A stretch of 27,761 nucleotides of DNA from Chara braunii (lineage: Eukaryota > Streptophyta > Charophyceae > Charales > Characeae): assembly GCA_003427395.1 (NCBI GenBank), contig BFEA01000251.1:394061-421821 (forward strand). Direction: 5' to 3'. Every line of letters begins with the position of its first letter. Positions within the stretch are counted from its first letter, which is position 1. The translations under genes were made by a program, and so were the position numbers. Below, piece by piece: positions 1 to 7,645 of this stretch. A model generated the notes under the pieces. It ran no database searches and was not told where the DNA came from. It saw only the letters and a program-made list of their open reading frames with translations.

Positions 1-175
1 AAATGAGGCCGGATTTGGGCTGTACTTGGAAAGCGCAGCAAGGCCCTGCAAGCCAAAAAAATAAAATAAAAAAATTCAGTGTTTTTTTTTCATGCCCGGG
101 GTACCCCGGGCGAGGTCCCTACCCGGGCATGGCGCCCGGGGCGCCCGGCCGGGCGCCCCGGGAAAGCTAACTGCT
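1..175. repeat. GC-rich palindromic repeat island, left-truncated by the window
   Basis: The segment opens with a GCCGGATTTGGGCT-like motif, passes through A-rich and T-rich runs and ends in a very GC-rich block. That block holds a perfect 18 bp palindrome at 94-111 centred on GGTACC and a perfect 28 bp palindrome at 135-162 centred on GGCC. The order (GCCGGATTT motif, homopolymer, CCCGGG-rich block) recurs at 20638-20806, so this is a dispersed repeat. I infer a non-autonomous transposon terminus but see no target-site duplication. Confidence 0.55.
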
Positions 176-743
176 CATATAATAGTAGATATGTGATGAG
201 GAATTGGTGAAATTGTGTAATATTCAATGTACTTCTCACTCAACTCATTCATCCCCCTTGAGCTCATTTCATGCTCTATGTAGTAATCACTCAGGATTTT
301 AATTACTCTTCTGAACTATTTTTGTGACCGATTTTTACTCATTTCTTTCTCGCCGCGCTACTCACCCCGCTTGTCATTGTCTCTATGGTCGACTCATCCC
401 GTTCGTCGCCCCTTTTTCTCTTCGCTTATTCTTCTCCTTCGTATCTTTTGTGTGGCCTCTCCCACCGCTTTTCATTCATTCATCTACTCGTTTCGTCAAT
501 TTAACATTTCGTGTTTATTATTATTTCGTTGTTACATTGCTAAAGTTGTATTGGTTGTTTACGAGTCTAGTTCACATGTATCTTGCAAGCTCATAACGTG
601 AGAGTTTTTTTTTTTCTTTGTAGTAGGATATTCATGCAAAGTATTGAATGAAGAAAGTAAAATTAGATGTCACAATTTTACTTCCTTGTATTTTAATTGT
701 TTTTTAAGTACCTTGTTATTAAGGAAAACCGCCTTTACGACCT
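176..743. other. No recognisable gene; pyrimidine-rich intergenic stretch
   Basis: The interval is T/C-rich, especially 340-480, and AT-rich elsewhere. Open frames at 324-596 and 371-601 are read from this pyrimidine-rich tract and translate to Ser/Phe/Leu-rich strings without recognisable motifs. A leader or promoter-like region is possible but nothing shows it directly. Confidence 0.4.
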
Positions 744-744
744 A

Positions 745-788
<44 letters not shown>

Positions 789-790
789 TT

Positions 791-872
<82 letters not shown>
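744..872. repeat. Compound microsatellite (TG)n(AG)n
   Basis: An interrupted TG run (about 744-810) passes directly into an interrupted AG run (about 810-872). The open frame across it is an artefact of dinucleotide repetition. A similar TG-then-GA compound in the same orientation lies at 21460-21602. Confidence 0.97.
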
Positions 873-1391
873 GATGGTCATTCCGACTCGCACTCACTAT
901 AGTTGTTGGCGACCTTCATTTGAGTAATCACAGTTAGTATTAGATCGTTGCAGAGAAGGTACACAAAGTCAATCTGAGCTCCAATTAGCCGAAGGTTGAG
1001 TAACTTAACCTTAGCTGATCGCACTTGGCGTCTCAGTCCATGAAGTCAGTACAAGCTTAGTGAAGTCAAACTTTAAGTGTGGCACTGGAGACTTAATCTT
1101 AAATCATTCTGTCTACATACTTATTGATAAGTATCTCTTTTTTTCCGAAGTCATTGTTAATCAATGATATAGGTTCACGCACTTAACAATTATGTGCATT
1201 TAACGGCTACATCTCAAATTGAAGATCGGGTGCGTGTTACTTTTCCACTTTGTGAGTTTCGTCGAATATTAAGTAGTCATAAATAAAAAACTTTAATGAA
1301 TTTTTTTTGCAAGTGTTCATCTTTTTTTTTTTTATTATTATCTAACAAAACTATTTTTTACTTTTTTTTTCCTTTTACTCTTTATTTGCAG
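873..1391. other. AT-rich intergenic or intronic stretch without a recognisable gene
   Basis: No supported ORF is present. The 3' part (1300-1390) has several T runs and ends in TTTATTTGCAG, a plausible splice acceptor for the exon-like piece that follows. Confidence 0.35.
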
Positions 1392-1615
1392 AAAACCTCA
1401 TAAAGAATTTTTGAAGGACTTCAAGAGAATGTGAATTCTGAACGAATCGTACTTAAGGACGAACTTGCAACTGTTTTTGGGAAAATGAACCTTTGTGACA
1501 AGCAAACATAAGGTGGAGTAGGTCTCTACAGATCTAGCATACTCAGTCTTAAATAAGGAGGCAGATGAGAGATGCGAACAGTCAACAGTCGGTATCGATA
1601 TCTTTCTCGTACACA
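1392..1615 (+). pseudogene. Degraded exon-like piece after a TTTGCAG acceptor
   Basis: After the acceptor ending at about 1391, one frame reads KPHKEFLKDFKRM and, further on, DLAYSVLNKEADERCEQ, interrupted by two TGA and one TAG. Another frame is open for about 30 codons around LKDELATVFGKMNLCDKQ before TAA. Both look protein-like and I cannot say which is ancestral. I do not recognise a family. A decayed exon fits better than an active one, and chance open frame in AT-rich DNA remains possible. Confidence 0.25.
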
Positions 1616-1737
1616 TGTTATTTTAAGCGGGTATATAAAGCCAGAGAGGTTTCGAATGCTTTATGCGAACAATGTTGACGGGTTAATGAACCGTTTCCAC
1701 ATTTTCATTCTCGATTTTTTTTTGTTTTTTTTTTTAG

Positions 1738-1869
1738 AGCTTCGCCCCACCTCGAAATGATCTAAAACGATCACGACACATCATAAAGTTTTGTCAACAG
1801 GATGAGATGCTTGATGACTTGGATGAACATCTCTCGATGCCAAGCGAGGCAACCATCCAATTGGGAGAG
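1738..1869 (+). CDS. Candidate 44-codon internal exon, function unknown
   Basis: A long T tract ending TTTTAG at 1737 is a good splice acceptor. It is followed by 44 uninterrupted codons containing RNDLKRSRHIIKFCQQDEML and DDLDEHLSMPSEATIQLGE, ending exactly at GAG|GTAGAT, a plausible donor at 1870. Length, phase (0/0) and composition (charged, no low complexity) suit a real internal exon. There is no ATG at its start and no known domain. It may belong with the pieces at 2289-2414 and 2592-2914. Confidence 0.4.
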
Positions 1870-2128
1870 GTAGATCATTCTTACTTTCATCTTAATCATG
1901 TTTATATCTTTGCAAATGTTGTTTCATTTATTTTTGAAACTTTGTATTTATGAGTAATTTATGGAGTTTTATGGATGTTTTCAAAAGAATTTGTTTCTCA
2001 TACCAGTTCAGATAGTAAGTGTGACCTTACTTTGAAACAACAGTTTTGAAATTTTGTTATTGGAATTTTTGAAATCAAATTTTTTTATTTTTTTTCCAAG
2101 AAAAAATATTGGTTAGGACCTTCTGCCC

Positions 2129-2190
2129 GGGCAAGCAAGCTGGACCCGGTCAGTGAGCGAGTCAGTCACTTATGTCAGGCAGTGACCCTG
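2129..2190. repeat. Short GC-rich island ending in a GACCCTG terminus
   Basis: A CCCGGG-containing block in AT-rich surroundings ends AGTGACCCTG at 2190. Read on the minus strand it starts CAGGGTCACT, matching the first nine bases of the hAT-like element at 12665 (CAGGGTCAC). I infer a fragment or terminus of the same transposon class. No matching second terminus or clear duplication was found. Confidence 0.35.
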
Positions 2191-2288
2191 CTGGTAGGCT
2201 AGTTTTGTATATGATTGACTTATTTATCTTTCTGGTTTTGTGCGGTTATTTACAAGGATTTGACTTAGACACCATGATGTTGAGAACT

Positions 2289-2414
2289 TCGGTTTTGCAG
2301 CAAAACATCAGCATTGGATCGAGGAGTGTGTGCTGGAGAACTTTATACTCGAATTCAACAGGATATAAAGGGTTCTTTGAAGCATGGACAAAAGACATTC
2401 TCTTAGAAAATGAG
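2289..2414 (+). CDS. Candidate internal exon, function unknown
   Basis: The piece starts after GGTTTTGCAG and ends at AATGAG|GTAAAT, a good donor. In phase 0 it encodes 39-42 residues including CWRTLYSNSTGYKGFFEAW with no stop, and the same frame is open upstream to 2172. It lies between the candidate exons at 1738-1869 and 2592-2914, although a phase-0 join to the latter at 2592 would not use that exon's long open frame. No family is recognised. Confidence 0.27.
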
Positions 2415-2591
2415 GTAAATTTTTTTAGGGATTCACTCATTTTTATTTTTCTTCACCCATTTCATGAACTGAAACTCAATGGTTGTCATTGCAGACCAAC
2501 TAAAATTTATTGCTAAAAATTTTCAAAAACATAAATTTACTGATATTTTTAAAAGTTTCTATACATTGTTGTTATGAACTTGTTTTTACAG

Positions 2592-2914
2592 GTTTCTATA
2601 GCAAGAAGAAGGGCGAAATCCTCATTGTATCAACGATACTGCACGTTATCACATATTGTCTGAAATCAATGGCAGACGATTGTTCTGCTGTAAAAGATGA
2701 TACCAATTCACAAATTGCACCGGAGCATGTCGATTTTGGAATAAATGTCCTTCAAATTTCTTACAAGCTGCGATTGACATTCATCAATGACAAACAATTA
2801 TTGAAGATGTTTAAGAATTTTGAACGGTATAGTATTGATCACAACGACAACGAAAGTGATCACGACCGTGAAGATCTTGAAAGAAGAAATGATGCAGCAA
2901 GAATTTTCAACGAT
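2592..2914 (+). CDS. Candidate exon for an acidic protein, function unknown
   Basis: The exon follows CTTGTTTTTACAG (acceptor at 2591). One frame stays open through HVDFGINVLQISYKLRLTF and an acidic Asp/Glu/Asn/His-rich tail (DHNDNESDHDREDLERRNDA). It can end at GAT|GTATAT, with a 73 bp intron (2915-2987, ending TTTTACAG) and a short last exon CVSEI-stop at 2988-3005. No signal peptide or known motif is seen. The phase mismatch with the upstream candidate exon suggests decay or a wrong boundary. Confidence 0.35.
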
Positions 2915-3005
2915 GTATATAATGTTTTAAATTTTAATTACTGTACTTTAATGATAGTTGGATTAAACTTTGATGTATGTTTTACAGTGCGTTAGTGAGA
3001 TATAG

Positions 3006-3640
3006 GTAATGCAACTTGAAGAAGTAAATTACGTTGTTTGAGACACATTTAGGCTAGGTTTGGAGGAGACATGCCCCCGAATTTCATGATGCCACAACAA
3101 AGGGTGTGCATGGGGTATAAGTGGGCTATGAAGTGGTCTAAAAAGCCTCAATAGGCTTAAATGGGTGTACTAACTTTATTGTTAAAAAATATATATATAA
3201 TTTCAAATTCCAGACCAAATTGTTGGGTAACCCTCGACAAAATATTGTTTAATTTGCCAATAGGATAACACAATCTTTTTTTCACCAAATTTGATTAAAA
3301 AAAAAAAGGTTATGCGTAGGGGCTCTCTATGACCTTCACTAAGACTTGCTTGGACATGGCTAGGCTGGGCCACTTGTGCCAGTTTGAGGGAACGTAGGTG
3401 GCCAGGTTGGTTGCACATGTCTAGGTCGGGTACCTCTCTCAGTAATTCTCACTTTCACTACCTTCAGTAAGTAGATGATCTCATTTTGGTCAGTGAAGGC
3501 TCTCAAAGCAGAATCTCTCATCCGATCAAAGGAAGGTTTCAGAAACTCAAGTCCATCTAAAGTTGAGATGTTTTTGTCTGAGATCCAAAGAGTCTCTTCC
3601 GTCTCACCCTACCAGCTACTATCAACCATCATGAACAGTA
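3006..3640. other. No recognisable gene
   Basis: Intergenic sequence with a short TA run near 3190 and an A run near 3300. Short open frames on both strands show no motif, splice context or similarity to neighbours. From 3475 the plus frame is the antisense of the downstream end of the module array. Confidence 0.4.
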
Positions 3641-4060
3641 TCAGGAGAGGTAAATCTCATGATAAATATAGTCAGGGACCTCAAACTGGTGTTCAAACGT
3701 ATTTAAGAGTAGAGACTTTATCATCACTTTGGAATCACTCTCCCTTGCATTACCTACTATGGCAATGGCTTCCAAAAAAGGTGACCAGTCTCTCCTGTCG
3801 TCAAAACCATCAGTAGTTAAAAAACTAGGGAGTCTCTCAAATTGCCTTATTCCTTCTTCCCAAGTTACTTTCTTGTGTAATTTTTCCAACCATTCTTTTG
3901 TCCTTATAAGACTGATATAAGCCCCTAACCGGCATTCCAAATAATCAGCTTCCTTCTCTAGGCATACCGGAGCGTAAATCCTTACGTCCAAGCTGCCTGC
4001 GTTCGAGAACTTGACTACTGGAATGTGAAATATTATTCGCTCTCTTACACAAGTCTCGTA
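3641..4060 (-). pseudogene. Module copy D of a reiterated unknown protein family
   Basis: From 4060 downward the frame is open to a TGA at 3643-3641, about 139 codons. It begins YETCVRERIIFHIPVVKFSN, contains LDVRIYAPV and DYLECRLGAYISLIRTKEWL, and ends with an FLEAIAIV region. It aligns with copy B (YEHCW, YDIRPYIKKE) and copy C (YDVRIYVPKE). The reading frame is the same as copy C's. The 33 codons between carry TAG 4160, TAA 4115, TGA 4106, TAA 4085 and TAA 4061. No initiator ATG opens it, so it is either a decayed domain of a larger C-D protein or an exon. Function is unknown. Confidence 0.5.
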
Positions 4061-4159
4061 TTACAAAAGGATTATTGGACCCAATTACTTCATAAAGTCT
4101 ACCTCTCACAGCATTTATTCTTGTTGCCGATAGTATTCTTCTTGAGCCTTCTTCACCTT

Positions 4160-4615
4160 CTATACAAAATCTATCATAGCTGACCAGTTATTCCTTGACA
4201 GGATATCAGGCAAAGGAGGAGCTGAAAATCCCTCAAAGACTGAAAACCGAGTAGATCCAATGAAACACTTATTTTCTCTCTCGAGTCTCTCTTTCTCTTT
4301 CAGCACAACTTCTTCGACAAATCCCCAGCATCTCCCATAGACAACGTCAGCACTCCTTTCTTTAGGAACATAGATCCTTACATCATATATGTCCAAGTCT
4401 GTAAAGTAGAATGTCAGGACATAAAATCGTTCCTGCTCCCATCCACTCTCGACCATCTCATACTTGACAATCTTGTATGGGAACACTTCTTTCTCACTTA
4501 AGGCGTTCAGTGATCCCAGGAGACACTCGACTTTTTCCTTGCTTGGACCTGAGCCTCTGCCAAATTCCAGTCTTCTCTGTCTGATTTCCTCGGCTGAAGT
4601 TTCTCTTGTTCTCAT
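4160..4615 (-). CDS. Module copy C of a reiterated unknown protein family
   Basis: The 151-codon frame starts at an ATG (4615) and ends at TAG. A basic/acidic N-terminus (residues 1-30) leads to EVFPYKIVKYEM (about 43-54), FYVLTFYFTDLDIYDVRIYV (64-83), a charged helix-like stretch (about 95-115) and a C-terminal NNWSAMIDFV. The order matches copies A and B: VFPY, then the xYDxRxY block, then a GSSW/NNW block. The upstream frame is open for eight more codons before TGA, so the ATG is only the first available start. It lies 19 bp below copy B's stop on the same strand. No enzyme signature is visible. Confidence 0.55.
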   Translation of the reverse strand: MRTRETSAEEIRQRRLEFGRGSGPSKEKVECLLGSLNALSEKEVFPYKIVKYEMVESGWEQERFYVLTFYFTDLDIYDVRIYVPKERSADVVYGRCWGFVEEVVLKEKERLERENKCFIGSTRFSVFEGFSAPPLPDILSRNNWSAMIDFV

Positions 4616-4634
4616 GACAACATTCTCATTTTTT

Positions 4635-5018
4635 TCATCTCAATACCATGTTAATTATTGGCAACCAACTACTTCCGTTACAATAACTTTCGGGAATAGG
4701 AGGAGTTGGAATTGTCTCATAGGTTACAGACATTAACCCCCATTCCACTTTCTTCTTTCGTTTGATTAGATCTGTCTTTTCGTCGTAGATAGATTGAACG
4801 ACAATTTCCCATAACCAGTTAAAGGTCTGACCATTATTGCAGTCTTCTTTCTTGATATAGGGACGAATATCATAGATACCTCCCTCCAAGAAGTGGGTCA
4901 GTACTACACAGATGGTCGAACTGCGAGAGTGGTAAGCCCAACAGTGCTCATACTGGTAGGGGAATACCCCTCTAATAGTAAAATTCGAGAGTTTTTTCAA
5001 TGAATCAGTAGTTAACAT
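4635..5018 (-). CDS. Module copy B of a reiterated unknown protein family
   Basis: The 127-codon frame ends at TGA. Its motifs are GVFPYQYEHCW (residues 17-27), CVVLTHFLEGGIYDIRPYIK (37-56), TPPIP (about 109-113) and NGSSWLPIINMV. It resembles copy A (VVHTEFAEGAIHDLKPYVKK, DGSSWGDVVDL) and copy C. Homologous N-terminal sequence (copy E) sits just upstream in another frame, so the annotated ATG probably lies inside an older coding unit and a frameshift separates E from B. Function is unknown. Confidence 0.55.
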   Translation of the reverse strand: MLTTDSLKKLSNFTIRGVFPYQYEHCWAYHSRSSTICVVLTHFLEGGIYDIRPYIKKEDCNNGQTFNWLWEIVVQSIYDEKTDLIKRKKKVEWGLMSVTYETIPTPPIPESYCNGSSWLPIINMVLR

Positions 5019-5187
5019 TCTTGATGGAATCTCTTACCCTCTGACTTGTTTTCTTCTTTCTCAATTCTTCAAGAATATCTAGGGCTCATAAGGCATACCT
5101 GTGATCAAGTCTGATCCTCCAATAAGTAATGTCAGTCTCCTCCTCAGGTCCAGTGTGGTACCTCAAATATGAAGAGATAAAACCCAG
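5008..5187 (-). pseudogene. Module remnant E between copies A and B
   Basis: This minus frame is too short for an ordinary ORF call. It contains YLRYHTGPEEETDITYWRIR, then (after a TGA at 5088-5086) ALDILEELRKKKTSQRVRDS. It aligns with copy D around EKEADYLECRLGAYI and the following WLEKLHKK. It overlaps copy B's start in a different frame, so a frameshift separates the two. I treat it as the decayed middle of an additional module copy. Confidence 0.4.
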
Positions 5188-5618
5188 TTAGTGACAGGAA
5201 ACGTCTTATGAATCTTTTATTTTGATTCGGGACAGCAAAGAGTCATGCAAGTAATAATCATAAAAGTCTGATATCTCATGCATGCATCAATTTTGCCAAT
5301 TTTCTCGTTTTGATAACTGTGACAGGATCATCAGAGAATGCAATCATCAAGTAGAGACAATGCAAAAGAAGAAAGACTGACTGACTCGGACAAAGACAAG
5401 ATAAATGAGGGAAGAATAAGAACTCAAAATAATCTCAGGGAGTACACATAAGGAGAGTGGCCAGCACTAATCAGGAGTCCCCACTCATTCCTCTAGGTCA
5501 TACACTCGATTTCACATTTTGTTGTGCGTTTTCTGTGCTTCGAGCCACGTCCCTGTACTCTCTAAGGTTGTGGCCTCTGCATGTAGAGCCACCTGAACCC
5601 TGCGAGCTCTGAGCATTT
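5188..5618. other. Spacer between module copies, no supported gene
   Basis: The minus strand has no long frame here. On the plus strand 5332-5450 reads as a polar string (SSSRDNAKEERLTDSDKDK) ended by TAA. The purine-rich composition may explain it, and nothing ties it to a gene. A decayed part of the module array is likely. Confidence 0.3.
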
Positions 5619-6254
5619 TCAACCGAGTCCCATCACACGAAAGTCAACCATAGCACAAAACTTCTCCCATAGCGTAGAGAGATATGGTTGAGTGAAGATC
5701 CCTCGTCTGAGATGTTGGAACTGTGTTGGCTCAGTCACTACCTGATAGTCGATCACTGCAGGTGAAATGTACCTCTTGGTTAAATCCACCACGTCTCCCC
5801 AACTAGAACCATCCATGAGAATGAAGTGTACCGGAGACTTGGGGTAGTCAGTGTAAAGCTTGGGCCCAAAGCTGCGAATCAGCTTTGTTCCACCCTCAAG
5901 GTACCTGGATGTTGTGATCCAGACTGAATCGAAGTGCTCATGAGCTTCTTTGTCTTTCTTCACGTAGGGTTTCAAATCATGGATGGCACCTTCTGCAAAC
6001 TCAGTGTGGACTACATAGATGGATATGTCCTCTTGTTTGAAACCGACTACACTAACATACCGGTGTAGGAAAGCATTTTTTGAAGCAATCCTGTTGAGAG
6101 CTGCTAGAACAGCCTCCTGGACTGAGAACGACTGAACTGTGCTCATGTGTTGAAGTGGATGTTGAGCCTGATCTATGTCCCTCGGTGAGAGCATTGTCTG
6201 ATTGATGCGGGTCTCTGACGCAGATAAGGATGACTTCCTGGCCGATCCTGACAT
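5619..6254 (-). CDS. Module copy A, the longest intact member (211 residues)
   Basis: This is the best-preserved member. A Ser/Gln-rich polar N-terminus (residues 1-45) is followed by VQEAVLAALNRIASKNAFLH (45-64), VVHTEFAEGAIHDLKPYVKK (81-100), a WITTSRYLEGGTKLI segment and DGSSWGDVVDL. A second terminal block, LWEKFCAMVDF, resembles NNWSAMIDFV of copy C, so A may hold one complete module plus the end of another. It ends at TGA. Upstream, 6264-6459 is open in another frame with Gln/Asn-rich repeats (FNQHSVNVQATFNLAFNQH), which suggests a 5' extension lost by frameshift or intron. No membrane segment, signal peptide or catalytic motif is recognised. It may be a host family or an unusual transposon-borne protein. 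Confidence 0.6.
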   Translation of the reverse strand: MSGSARKSSLSASETRINQTMLSPRDIDQAQHPLQHMSTVQSFSVQEAVLAALNRIASKNAFLHRYVSVVGFKQEDISIYVVHTEFAEGAIHDLKPYVKKDKEAHEHFDSVWITTSRYLEGGTKLIRSFGPKLYTDYPKSPVHFILMDGSSWGDVVDLTKRYISPAVIDYQVVTEPTQFQHLRRGIFTQPYLSTLWEKFCAMVDFRVMGLG

Positions 6255-6459
6255 GAACTCTCGGGTAACACAAACGACTGAGCTTTCGTCGGTTGAAACT
6301 GAAGATCTCGGATAGGTCGAGTAACTGAGAGTTGATTAAGTGCTGGTTGAATGCTAGATTGAATGTTGCTTGAACATTAACTGAATGCTGGTTGAATTCT
6401 AATTGAAACCTCTGGCGACTTAGATGATGAATGTTGCTGGAGTGAGAACCTCTGATCAC

Positions 6460-7365
6460 TCACCACATGAGAGGACTGCGGATTGCTGAAAATCTCGTTA
6501 ACTGAGATGTCAGCATTCGCTGATAACTGAGGGTTGATGTGTATCAGGTCGCTGAAGGTAACAATCTATTACTGACGTCGTGTAATGCTTTCTAAAAGTT
6601 TTAAACATTGTCTTGGAAAAATAAGGTCCGAACGAAATCCCTCGATTTTACCTGAGTTTTGCCTTGGCTTGCTCAATTGTCTCGAGTGATGAACCAATGT
6701 TGTGCAGTTTGCGCTGCTATCATGAAAATGAAAACGTATTCGATATATTTCATCTCCCTAATTCTACTAACTGCATATTCCCTCAGAATTGACTTGTCTT
6801 GTTTCATTCCTCGAATCGTTTTTGTCTTCCAACCACCGTACTTATCGTGACTGGTAACACTTTTGATTACTAGCACCTCAGTGTGCCTTATGCTTCCCTT
6901 CTTCCCTCTCTCAAATGGCGACCAAGGAGGTCATGACAGGTTTTATGCAGTGAAAACGTGGTTTGCGAGGAGGATTCACCGTCCACATGTTCATCACCCA
7001 TAATTTATGATCGATTCCTGCTTCACTCCCTCAGGACATAAGGGAAGGTACAAAGGGTGCTCTAACCTTGAGGTCGGTCATTCGATCCCCTAAACTGATG
7101 GCCAATTCTGACAGGTCGTCCGTAGTTGAGCTAAACAATGCCCGTTGTTTACTAGAACCCTTGGTGAGTCACTTCGGTGCTAGATTTTCTGGTAGACTAG
7201 CGTTTGGTTAGCCTGTTGCCTTCTCTCTGCTTGACTTGGCCAAGATTGCATAGTCCTTCGTCATACACTGCGCGCAAGTTCACGGACTGACCTTCTTGCT
7301 ATCAAACCCAACTAAGACAACCGCGTTTAACCAAATACACACTATAGGTCGCGTTGGGTATAAAC
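6460..7365. other. No recognisable gene
   Basis: Unique-looking sequence upstream of copy A, where a promoter for the minus-strand array would be expected, though no core element stands out. The complementary frames at 6659-6850 and 6673-6876 share the same DNA on opposite strands and neither has supporting motifs. Confidence 0.35.
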
Positions 7366-7486
7366 AAAATCATCACCCATGTAAATGTTGATCCCCCCCC
7401 CCCCCCCCCCCCGGGGTAGGTGACGAAACGTCAACTGGGCATAACTCAGTGTTCCCGTGAAATTTTCGCACACAGGGACTGTTCCT
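7366..7486 (+). repeat. First copy of an assembly-duplicated segment
   Basis: The segment contains a run of about 20 C (7393-7412), then GGGGTAGGTGACGAAACGTC and sequence through GGGACTGTTCCT. The same sequence returns at 7531-7645 with 12 C. It includes an inverted repeat TGACG-AAA-CGTCA. The two copies flank a Nextera junction, so the duplication is almost certainly artificial. Confidence 0.9.
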
Positions 7487-7491
7487 GTTCC

Positions 7492-7529
7492 CTGTCTCTT
7501 ATACACATCTAGATGTGTAAAAGAGACAG
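7492..7529. other. Nextera mate-pair junction adapter left in the assembly
   Basis: Bases 7492-7510 are CTGTCTCTTATACACATCT, the Tn5 mosaic-end adapter. Bases 7511-7529 are its reverse complement with one mismatch (an A where AGATGTGTATAAGAGACAG has T). Two mosaic ends back to back form the mate-pair circularisation junction. This is library-derived, not genomic. The frame across it gives the contaminant peptide VSFTHLDVYKRQ. Confidence 0.97.
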
Positions 7530-7530
7530 G

Positions 7531-7645
7531 AAAATCACCCCCCATGTAGATGTTGATCCCCCCCCCCCCTCGGGGTAGGTGACGAAACGTCAACTGGGCA
7601 TAACTCAGTGTTCCCGTGAAATTTTCGCACACAGGGACTGTTCCT
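7531..7645 (+). repeat. Second copy of the assembly-duplicated segment
   Basis: Nearly identical to 7366-7486 apart from the C-run length (12 versus about 20) and a few bases at its left end. It resumes the unique sequence on its right with CCTATCCCTCG. The C-run difference is what polymerase slippage in reads would produce. Confidence 0.9.

Noticed and set aside
697-927. ORF rich in Cys/Val and Arg/Glu
   Set aside because: Translation of the TG and AG microsatellite.
7342-7632. 96-codon minus ORF containing VSFTHLDVYKRQ
   Set aside because: It is read through the Nextera junction. That peptide is what the adapter encodes when translated, not a gene product.
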